From Thiotrichaceae bacterium (lineage in GTDB: Bacteria; Pseudomonadota; Gammaproteobacteria; SZUA-229), in assembly GCA_002746365.1 (NCBI GenBank), contig NVWZ01000013.1, forward strand, positions 20,096 to 26,396: a DNA stretch of 6,301 bases, written 5' to 3'. Position numbers and translations under genes: made by a program. Position 1 is the stretch's first letter; every line of letters begins with the position of its first letter. Shown in pieces: positions 1-6,301 of the stretch. The notes under the pieces were generated by a model. That model had not been told where the DNA came from. It searched no databases and saw nothing but the letters and a program-made list of their open reading frames with translations.

Positions 1-77
1 TTGCATTTTTACACACTGAATCAGGCAGCGGCTACTAATGCTATATGGAAAAATTTATCACTTTAGCTAAGACTTAA

Positions 78-827
78 ATGCGCATCACACGTCTTTATTA
101 CCCAGACTCACTAAATAGTGGTGATACCGTTCACCTTGGAAAGGATGCGTCCAATCATTTAATTCGTGTCTTACGCACGAAAGCCGGAAGTCCTGTCATA
201 CTATTTAATGGTGACGGTTTTGACTATCATGGCAAAGTGCTCACTACCGACACTAAGAACACATCTCTCTCCATTGACTCGAAAGTTGGAACCAATAACG
301 AATCAAATCTCAGCATTAGCCTTATTCAGGGATTATCACGTCATAATAGAATGGACACCACTATTCAAAAATCGGTAGAACTTGGTGTTAACACAATTAT
401 TCCTGTTATCTGTCAACGTTCAAATCTAAAACTCAGTAATGAAAGCGCGATAAAAAAACACAGGCACTGGCAGAAAATCACTACCAGTGCCTGCGAACAA
501 TCCGGTCGCAGCATTCTACCTCAGATAAATGCGATACTAACACTGGAAGCATTATCTTCATCGTTAGATAAAAATACTCTTAAAATAATTTTAGATCCAA
601 CATCAAAGACGACTCTAAAAGATATTGATCCTGACCAACTAAAGAAATGTGAAAATAAAATTGAAATATTTATTGGGCCAGAGGGTGGCTTGAATATTGA
701 AGAAATTAGTTATCTGAAAAACCAGCAGTTTACAAATATTTGTTTCGGCCCCAGGATACTAAGAACGGAAACAGCCGGACCCGCTATTATTAGTGCCTTG
801 CAAACACTATGGGGCGATTTCGGTTAA
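78..827 (+). CDS. rsmE: RsmE, 16S rRNA (uracil-1498-N3)-methyltransferase
   Basis: The 249-residue product matches the usual length and motif order of RsmE. RsmE is a cytoplasmic SPOUT-class enzyme that transfers a methyl group from S-adenosylmethionine to N3 of U1498 in 16S rRNA of the 30S subunit. Visible family motifs are HLIRVLR (27-33) in the N-terminal PUA-like RNA-binding domain, the NRMDTTIQKSVELGV stretch (90-104), the EQSGR segment (140-144), and the two SAM-binding trefoil-knot loops IGPEGGL (199-205) and FGPRILRTETA (223-233). The start MRITRLY is the typical RsmE N-terminus, which fixes the ATG although only a weak Shine-Dalgarno match precedes it. The gene ends in tandem stops (TAATAA, 825-830). 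It converges on the CheW-like gene with about 75 bases between them, so it is a separate transcription unit from the chemotaxis genes. The family assignment is firm; the specific modified base is known from the family. Confidence 0.96.
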   Translation: MRITRLYYPDSLNSGDTVHLGKDASNHLIRVLRTKAGSPVILFNGDGFDYHGKVLTTDTKNTSLSIDSKVGTNNESNLSISLIQGLSRHNRMDTTIQKSVELGVNTIIPVICQRSNLKLSNESAIKKHRHWQKITTSACEQSGRSILPQINAILTLEALSSSLDKNTLKIILDPTSKTTLKDIDPDQLKKCENKIEIFIGPEGGLNIEEISYLKNQQFTNICFGPRILRTETAGPAIISALQTLWGDFG

Positions 828-862
828 TAACGAAAACGGTAGAATATCTTTGCTGGTAAAGT

Positions 863-910
863 AAAAAAACTTGAAATAATAAATATGGGCCATAAAATAG
901 TTTTTATGCC
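863..910 (-). terminator. Possible weak terminator of the chp operon
   Basis: On the minus strand a hairpin overlaps the stop codon of the CheW-like gene. ATAAAA (907-902) pairs with TTTTAT (897-892) around an ACTA loop. C908 pairs with G891, and the GG at 910-909 can pair with CC at 889-888 if one G is bulged. The stem is AU-rich. The downstream sequence is T-rich but interrupted (ATATTTATTATTT), and a clean run of seven T lies about 20 bases beyond. This is a plausible but weak transcription end for the leftward operon. No better candidate exists in the convergent gap, and nothing here looks like a strong terminator for rsmE. Confidence 0.35.
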
Positions 911-1377
911 GCCATTCCCGCGACCATTTCCACCATCGCGTCCACATCCAGAACACTCACGCTCGCACCATTAATACGTACTTTCTGCGCGACCATAGGA
1001 TGTGGTTCTTCTATATCATCCACATCCGATGTTATCTGCTCACGAGTAAATTGACTAACGTGAGGAACGCCAGACATAATTAATCCCAGATAAGGGCTTT
1101 CTGTTACTTCACCGCCTTTTCCAACGGCGTAAAGCACGACGGCTTGAGTATTCAAATTCACCTTACTCATTACTTCACCACTTGCTGCCTCGAAAGACAC
1201 TAATGGAACGTCTGCACCACGCCAATTCATGTTACCTAAAAACCACGCTGGCGTATTTTCACTTCCAGCTAAATCTTTTACAGATATAATTTCGGCGACA
1301 AGCGCGTTGGGCACGATTACATTTACTTTGCGTAAAGTTAGAATAACGCATTTAATTAATTGTGTGTCTACAGCCAT
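904..1377 (-). CDS. chpC: CheW-domain adaptor, probably ChpC of the pilus chemosensory system
   Basis: The 157-residue product is essentially one CheW-like domain with no signal peptide or membrane segment. The central WFLGNMNWRGADVPLVSFE segment (45-63) corresponds to the conserved beta-strand/RG/P-V region of CheW, and the C-terminal VSVLDVDAMVEMV matches the last strand and helix of the fold. CheW proteins couple chemoreceptors to CheA-type kinases. Its position just downstream of a ChpA/PilL kinase suggests ChpC, an accessory adaptor in the type IV pilus chemosensory (Pil-Chp) pathway of Pseudomonas aeruginosa. The main adaptor PilI would be expected upstream, outside the window. The ATG at 1375-1377 has a weak purine-rich AGAG about 8 bases upstream. 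The gap to the kinase gene is 74 bases and contains a strong palindrome, so co-transcription is likely but may be modulated. The CheW domain is secure; the ChpC identity rests on context. Confidence 0.85.
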   Translation of the reverse strand: MAVDTQLIKCVILTLRKVNVIVPNALVAEIISVKDLAGSENTPAWFLGNMNWRGADVPLVSFEAASGEVMSKVNLNTQAVVLYAVGKGGEVTESPYLGLIMSGVPHVSQFTREQITSDVDDIEEPHPMVAQKVRINGASVSVLDVDAMVEMVAGMAA

Positions 1378-1405
1378 TATCTGAGCTCTATTTATCTATA
1401 AATTA

Positions 1406-1455
1406 TTAGAGAAGCTCTGATTAATTCATCCATGAATTAATCAGAGCTTCCTTAG
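1406..1455. repeat. Nearly perfect 40-bp palindrome flanked by TTAG direct repeats
   Basis: The arms 1411-1429 (GAAGCTCTGATTAATTCAT) and 1432-1450 are exact reverse complements over 19 bases, separated only by CC at 1430-1431. One more base outward (A1410 against C1451) is a mismatch. The flanks TTAG (1406-1409) and TTAG (1452-1455) are direct repeats abutting this 42-base unit, and the right copy contains the stop codon of the kinase gene. Transcribed, it would form a very stable hairpin between the kinase and CheW-like genes. No run of T follows it in either direction, so it is not a standard intrinsic terminator. It may be a minimal transposon-derived palindrome, an RNA processing or stability hairpin, or an attenuator. 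The structure is certain; its role is inferred. Confidence 0.85.
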
Positions 1456-4400
1456 AATGATGTTAGTAAGATTTCATTAATATTATTAACCAGGTCTTCT
1501 TCCTTAAATGGTTTACCTAAATATTTATTCACACCAATTTTCATCGCTTTTTCTTTGTGCTTAGAACCCGTTCTAGATGTAATCATAATAATTGGGATAT
1601 CTTTTAAACGATCATCATTACGTACAAAACTTGCAACCTCAAAGCCATCCATACGCGGCATCTCAATATCCAGCAACATTAAATCAGGGATATTATCTTG
1701 CAGTTGACTGGTTGCATCAACACCATCCTTTGCTAATACTACCTCAATACCATAACGTTTTAGCATGCGCTCTGTAATCTTACGGATAGTGATTGAATCA
1801 TCGACCACCATAATGGTTTTCTTATCGTCTTTTACGGGTTTAACGACTTCCTCGATGGGTATATGTGGCTTGAATAAACTTTCAGCTGCAACCAGAGCCG
1901 ACATTTCAAGAATGAGCACTACACGACCATCTGCAAGGATTGTCGCACCAGCAATTCCTCGAATAGCGCCAATTTGCAAACCTACAGGTTTAACAACTAT
2001 CTCACGTCTACCCAACATATCATCAACGTGTAACGCAAAATGCTGATCACCCACACGCACCAACAATACCGGGAATAATTGTAACTGCTTAGAATAATTT
2101 GGCTGCATACCTGTCAATAAACCACCAAGATGTTTCAATTCAAACTCAACACCATTAAATTCGTAGAGGCTATTATCGCTATCATAAAAACGTTGTAACT
2201 CATAACCCGTCATCCGCACAACACCTTCGATGCTGGCTAACGGTACTGCAAAAACATCATCACCAGCAGACACCAGCAGTGCCTGATTAATCGCAAGTGT
2301 AAGCGGTAATCGAATATTGAAATCGCTACCTTCACCCTGCACTGTATCGATTTCAAGCACACCACCTAATTGCTTAATCTCGCTATCAACAACATCCATA
2401 CCGACGCCACGGCCGGCAACTTGTGTTACTTCATCAGCCGTACTAAATCCGGACTGCAGGATGAATTGTAATACATCATGATCTGATAACTTAGCATCTG
2501 CTGAGACTAGACCCTGCTGTATCGCTTTCTGCTTTACTTTTTCAGTATCAATACCACGACCGTCATCTTTAATGTTTATGACGACATCTGTACCTTGACG
2601 GTCAACGCGAATGACGATATTTCCTGCTTCAGTTTTACCCAGTGATTTTCTTTTTTCCGATTTTTCAATACCATGGGCGACAGCGTTACGCAATATATGC
2701 TCTATCGGCGCAATAATACGATCAAGTACGGTACGATCAACCTCGCTGTTTTCACCTTCAATAACGACTTCGACTTCTTTACCAAGCTCACGAGAAACCT
2801 GACGTACGATTCTACGTAATCTAGAAGACAATCCACCGAATCGAACCATTCGAGTCCGCATCAAGCCTTCCTGTAAGTCGGTACTTATTCGTGATTCCTG
2901 CACCAATAATGTTTCAGAATCTCGGGTAATATCAGCCAAAATCTCGTTGATACTATCTACGTCAGCCGCCGTCTCACTTAAGCTTCGCGTTAATTGCTGC
3001 AGGGTCGAATATTGGTCCATTTCCAATGGATCAAAATCCGCATCATAATTATCGGACTCTTTCTCATAACCAGAACGAATTTGTATCTCGGTTTCAATTT
3101 CCAAATTTCTTAATTGCTCTTTCAAACGCACAACCGTCTGTGTCAATTCGGAAAGGTTGAAACCAAAATCTGTTATTTGTTTTCCCATACGAGCATGGTA
3201 AATATTTACCTCACCCGCATAATCCACCAGGTTATTTAACAAGTCCGAACGAACACGAACTTGTTCCTGTGAGTCTCTATAATTTACATCAGATGCACGC
3301 TCACCCCAATGCGGTCTTTCACCGCTTGAGTTTTGCTCATCTTTTTCACTAATAACAATATCTTCTACAACATCACTGTTATCTTCGTCTTTGCCTGGTA
3401 ACAAATGAGAAATATCAATTTCTTCGAGTTCTTCGTCATCATCTGAATCTAAATCCGTTAACTCAATATCAAATCTTTCTACTGAGCGTTTCTCCTGTAC
3501 TTCGCCACGCATGAGCATTTCAATGCGGCTATTTAGTTCATTATCTACAGTTAGTGATTGACGTGCCTTAACGCTGGCCATCATAGTCGTCAAAGCATCC
3601 AAAGATTCCTGCAGTAAATCAAAAAAGGTCTTATCTGCATTAATTTTTTTCTCACTAACCTGCACAACCAGTGACTCAAGTTTATGTGTCAAGTCACCAA
3701 CCGGATTTAAATCAGCCATTCGCGCGCCACCTTTTAAGGTATGCATATTTCGCTGCAATTGCTGTACATGTTCTGTTGAGTTAGGCGAGACTTTTATTTC
3801 ATTAAGTGTGTCTTCACAGTTTTCCAGAAGCTCCTCAGCTTCTTCAAGAAAAATATCAATCAACTCATCATCGATATCTCCATAAGACATTTTTTCTGAT
3901 TTATCAGAAGCACTTTCATTAGAAAGTTTGTCTTCCTCCATTTTATCAATGAAGATTGTTTCAGAGTCATCTGAAGTGGCTTGCCCTAAGTCAGCTATAT
4001 CGACAGACATTACCTCGTCACTTTCACTACTAATTTTTACTTCATCTACAGCAGAATTACCCTGCCATGATTGTTGTAATTGATGCTGTATTTCCTGCTG
4101 AACAAGTTTATTTATTTTGTCCTGTAATACTTTGTTACTCGCAGGCAAATGCCCATCGGAAACCTTCACCAGCATGCCACTGATAACCTGCTCAATTTCT
4201 TTAAACACTTTTACAACGTCTTCAGGAATGTCTTCCTCACCACTTTCCTGGCGCACTTTTACATATTTTTCTGCAGCGCCACTTAAATCAGCAATCGACT
4301 CTACTTCTGCTGTGCGAGCACTACCGTAGAGTGTATGAAAAGCACGAATCAAATCCTTATCTGCTTTTAATGACTGAACATTCGCTTCACTTTTTTCGAT

Positions 4401-6301
4401 TAATTGACGGATGCTCGCCACATACCCCTGACTCTCATCATGGTAAATCTGTAGCAACATAGGATCGATATCTAAAAGCTCGTCTGATGTATCAACTTCG
4501 CCTTCGTCGATTACAATTTTAAATTCATCTTCAGCCTCATCAATACCTGCATCAACAATGATAAGTTCAACAACCTCATCATGACCTGCTTCTGCGCTTT
4601 CTTCTATCTCAACTTCATCAATATAACTTTCAGGCACAGGATCATCAGTCACTAGCTCTTCTACGTCTGCCACTTCTACAGCTGGTTCTTCTATAACTGG
4701 TTCTTCAACAGCGGGTTCTTCAACAGCTAATTCTTCGTTAACCGCTTCTGAAATAATTTCGGATGCTAAACTGTCAGTCTCTACAGGCGTTTTTTCTTCA
4801 AAAGAGATTAAATCATCCGTTACTATCGATTCTTCGCCAGCGACAACTTCCAGTTCCATCTCTTCCAGAATATCGACCGGGTCATCAACAGTAATTTCAT
4901 TTTCAATAGATGAATCATCCACCAGTACAATGTCGCCCATATCTTCCGTCTGGTCTTCATTACCTGGATTGGCTTCAACGACTTCTTCTTGGGCCGGCGC
5001 TTCATCCATCACTTCAATAACGTCATGCTGTTGCGTGTCAATTGCTTCTAATGGACTATCACGACCATCTGCCAGAGCATCAGCTGAATCCATCAAATCC
5101 ATAATGTTATCGATTGGTTCTCGATTACCTTTTAGCTGCTCGACTAACTGAGGTAAGACAGCCAATGCTTCATCTAATACGCTGAACAAATCATCACTTG
5201 CAGTAATCTTATTATCAATCACCCGGTTGAGCACATTCTCAAACTTCCAGGAAAACTCGCCAATCATCTCAGCACCCAACAATCGACCACTACCTTTTAA
5301 TGTATGAAAACTTCGTCGGATGACAGCTAACGCTTCTTCATCATTGTTGTTTTCCCGCCATCGCGGCAGGTGTTCATGTAATTCACCGAGCACTTCCACG
5401 GCTTCTTCGATGAAAATTTCTACTATTTCTTCATCCGCGTCATCCGCCAAAATTGCATATTGTAAAGTATCCTTTTCTTCAGCAAGCGGTGTAGGTTTTA
5501 CAGGTTTTCTTTCATCACTCTTTTTTAGCTCTATTTCTTCTACTGCAGAATCATCTGTTTTTTCGCCCGCATTGAGAGCGCCGTCATCTGGCACTGTATC
5601 ACTGAACGTATTATAAACAGCCTCTAATTTCACTGCCGCAGCCTCACCCGTATTCAAGCCTTGCTCAACACCAGGTCGACCTTCAGATAAAGCTTCAAAG
5701 AAATATTCAATTGAAGTCACAACATCAGCAACTACATCTTGTTCGTTGTCATCTGGCTGATGATGATTATTTAATAGTGCAATCCGAATATAAGACTGCA
5801 ATCTTTCGATTAATGATTCGACGCGCCCCAGTGGCAACATCATAGAAACACCACGCACCTCTTCAAGCCTTTTTAAAATTATATCCAGCTGTCCTCTATC
5901 TCCTATCCCTGAAACATAAGACAAAATAGCTTCTTTAGATTCACTGAAATTTTTCAGCGCTTCAGCAACAACGGCATGGACAACCTCACGATACTCTGCG
6001 GCTGGAACCACTGACTTCGCCTCAACACTGCGGTTCATATCAACGAAACCAGAACGTGAGTCTATAAACTCTTTAAGTTCAGCTTCAGCATTTAATAATC
6101 CTGAAGCAACATCTAAAATAGCTTGATCTGTTAGCTCAGCATCACCTTTAACGATACTATCAAGACTGTTACGTTGATCCATAAGGAGCTGGCGTGCCGC
6201 ACCCATACCCAACATACCGTATGTGTCTGCAATTTTTGCCAACTGTTCAACAACAGGAGCCAGTCGGTCAACCTCTTTTTCATTACTGTGCATAATCAGT
6301 T
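1452..6301 (-). CDS. chpA: ChpA/PilL-type hybrid histidine kinase (multi-Hpt, CheA core, CheW, receiver); 5' end probably beyond the window
   Basis: This is a giant cytoplasmic CheA-like kinase of the type IV pilus chemosensory system. Residues are numbered from the ATG at 6291-6293 (1613 in total). Residues 1-230 are helical with degenerate, His-less Hpt-like segments. Hpt modules follow with histidines H330 (HTLKGSGR), H653 (HTLYGSAR) and H851 (HTLKGGAR). They are separated by long acidic linkers (about 400-605 and 750-800). Residues 1006-1150 form the dimerisation region, with the ChpA-type insert around FDPLEMDQYS. The ATPase spans about 1150-1335: N box HILRNAVAHGIE, G1 DDGRGID, G2 GRGVGMD and the F-box-like FILQSGFST. 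A CheW-like domain (1336-1470) is followed by a receiver (1492-1611) with D1498/D1499, phospho-acceptor D1542, T1572 and K1594 all intact. ATP-dependent autophosphorylation and phosphotransfer are therefore expected. The frame stays open to the edge and residues 10-80 resemble an internal ChpA region, so the true start probably lies outside. P. aeruginosa ChpA is about 2,470 residues. PilL is the alternative name. Confidence 0.95.
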   Translation of the reverse strand, partial: LIMHSNEKEVDRLAPVVEQLAKIADTYGMLGMGAARQLLMDQRNSLDSIVKGDAELTDQAILDVASGLLNAEAELKEFIDSRSGFVDMNRSVEAKSVVPAAEYREVVHAVVAEALKNFSESKEAILSYVSGIGDRGQLDIILKRLEEVRGVSMMLPLGRVESLIERLQSYIRIALLNNHHQPDDNEQDVVADVVTSIEYFFEALSEGRPGVEQGLNTGEAAAVKLEAVYNTFSDTVPDDGALNAGEKTDDSAVEEIELKKSDERKPVKPTPLAEEKDTLQYAILADDADEEIVEIFIEEAVEVLGELHEHLPRWRENNNDEEALAVIRRSFHTLKGSGRLLGAEMIGEFSWKFENVLNRVIDNKITASDDLFSVLDEALAVLPQLVEQLKGNREPIDNIMDLMDSADALADGRDSPLEAIDTQQHDVIEVMDEAPAQEEVVEANPGNEDQTEDMGDIVLVDDSSIENEITVDDPVDILEEMELEVVAGEESIVTDDLISFEEKTPVETDSLASEIISEAVNEELAVEEPAVEEPVIEEPAVEVADVEELVTDDPVPESYIDEVEIEESAEAGHDEVVELIIVDAGIDEAEDEFKIVIDEGEVDTSDELLDIDPMLLQIYHDESQGYVASIRQLIEKSEANVQSLKADKDLIRAFHTLYGSARTAEVESIADLSGAAEKYVKVRQESGEEDIPEDVVKVFKEIEQVISGMLVKVSDGHLPASNKVLQDKINKLVQQEIQHQLQQSWQGNSAVDEVKISSESDEVMSVDIADLGQATSDDSETIFIDKMEEDKLSNESASDKSEKMSYGDIDDELIDIFLEEAEELLENCEDTLNEIKVSPNSTEHVQQLQRNMHTLKGGARMADLNPVGDLTHKLESLVVQVSEKKINADKTFFDLLQESLDALTTMMASVKARQSLTVDNELNSRIEMLMRGEVQEKRSVERFDIELTDLDSDDDEELEEIDISHLLPGKDEDNSDVVEDIVISEKDEQNSSGERPHWGERASDVNYRDSQEQVRVRSDLLNNLVDYAGEVNIYHARMGKQITDFGFNLSELTQTVVRLKEQLRNLEIETEIQIRSGYEKESDNYDADFDPLEMDQYSTLQQLTRSLSETAADVDSINEILADITRDSETLLVQESRISTDLQEGLMRTRMVRFGGLSSRLRRIVRQVSRELGKEVEVVIEGENSEVDRTVLDRIIAPIEHILRNAVAHGIEKSEKRKSLGKTEAGNIVIRVDRQGTDVVINIKDDGRGIDTEKVKQKAIQQGLVSADAKLSDHDVLQFILQSGFSTADEVTQVAGRGVGMDVVDSEIKQLGGVLEIDTVQGEGSDFNIRLPLTLAINQALLVSAGDDVFAVPLASIEGVVRMTGYELQRFYDSDNSLYEFNGVEFELKHLGGLLTGMQPNYSKQLQLFPVLLVRVGDQHFALHVDDMLGRREIVVKPVGLQIGAIRGIAGATILADGRVVLILEMSALVAAESLFKPHIPIEEVVKPVKDDKKTIMVVDDSITIRKITERMLKRYGIEVVLAKDGVDATSQLQDNIPDLMLLDIEMPRMDGFEVASFVRNDDRLKDIPIIMITSRTGSKHKEKAMKIGVNKYLGKPFKEEDLVNNINEILLTSF
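4674..4733 (-). repeat. Imperfect 15-bp tandem repeat encoding acidic (E-P-A-V-E)-type pentapeptides
   Basis: Within the kinase gene, residues 521-540 read as four successive pentapeptides: ELAVE, EPAVE, EPVIE, EPAVE. A fifth, diverged unit (VADVE) follows. On the plus strand this appears as repeated GGTTCTTC-centred 15-base units. It lies in the long acidic linker between the first and second Hpt modules. Such Pro/Glu repeats usually form extended flexible tethers and vary in copy number, and here the unit length of 15 bases keeps the frame. Confidence 0.7.

Noticed and set aside
1..66. Open frame 1 on the plus strand from the left edge to TAG at 64-66, a possible C-terminal tail of an upstream gene.
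   Set aside because: It has only 21 codons, which is likely to be open by chance, and the peptide matches no family I recognise.
1..77. Possible promoter for rsmE (TTGCAT at 1-6, CTATAT at 41-46).
   Set aside because: The spacing is far from 16-18 bases and no paired -35/-10 set is visible.
166..378. 70-residue frame inside rsmE on the same strand.
   Set aside because: It fully overlaps the well-supported rsmE frame and has no recognisable motif.
1392..1433. A 13-codon leader-like frame on the minus strand (ATG at 1431-1433) between the kinase and adaptor genes.
   Set aside because: Its start lies in the centre of the palindrome, and the AAGGAAG upstream is too far (about 15 bases) to act as a ribosome binding site, so it is probably chance.
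3000..3120. Acidic insert in the kinase dimerisation region (around FDPLEMDQYS) as a novel insertion.
   Set aside because: As I recall the family, this insert is a normal hallmark of ChpA/PilL kinases rather than specific to this gene.
5320..5616. 98-residue plus-strand frame opposite the kinase gene, and similar Ser/Thr-rich plus-strand frames at 1765-2046, 4117-4329 and 4930-5151.
   Set aside because: They are antisense shadows of the acidic coding sequence: Glu and Asp codons read as Ser-rich peptides on the other strand. No ribosome binding sites or family motifs are seen.

Overview
The window looks like chromosomal DNA of a moderately AT-rich gammaproteobacterium. This is inferred from a ChpA/PilL-type chemotaxis kinase and a ChpC-type CheW adaptor lying beside rsmE. 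I cannot name the genus. Three protein genes fill almost all of it, and no gene-free stretch exceeds about 80 bases.

Layout: bases 1-77 are a short leader with no convincing promoter. Bases 78-827 (+) encode RsmE, the 16S rRNA m3U1498 methyltransferase. Bases 828-903 are a short convergent gap. Bases 904-1377 (-) encode a CheW-domain protein, probably ChpC. Bases 1378-1451 hold a nearly perfect 40-base palindrome. From base 1452 to the right edge (-) runs a very large hybrid histidine kinase of the ChpA/PilL family. It carries three Hpt modules with a phosphorylatable-type histidine, long acidic linkers, a CheA-like dimerisation and ATPase core, a CheW-like domain and a C-terminal receiver.

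The kinase and the CheW protein are co-oriented and probably co-transcribed as the distal part of a pil/chp (type IV pilus, twitching and surface-sensing) operon. The earlier genes (pilG, pilH, pilI, pilJ in the known systems) would lie beyond the right edge. In the inferred pathway, a PilJ-like receptor works through CheW adaptors to control ChpA autophosphorylation. Phosphate then passes through the Hpt domains to the receiver domain and to separate CheY-like regulators. rsmE is a housekeeping gene reading toward this operon.

The two points most worth a second look are these. The kinase frame is still open at the right edge and its first visible residues resemble the middle of ChpA, so the ATG at 6291-6293 is probably internal. 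The palindrome after the kinase stop codon is bounded by 4-base TTAG direct repeats, as if it were a minimal inserted element, and it sits where it could set the kinase-to-adaptor expression ratio. I see no evidence of an entirely new system.
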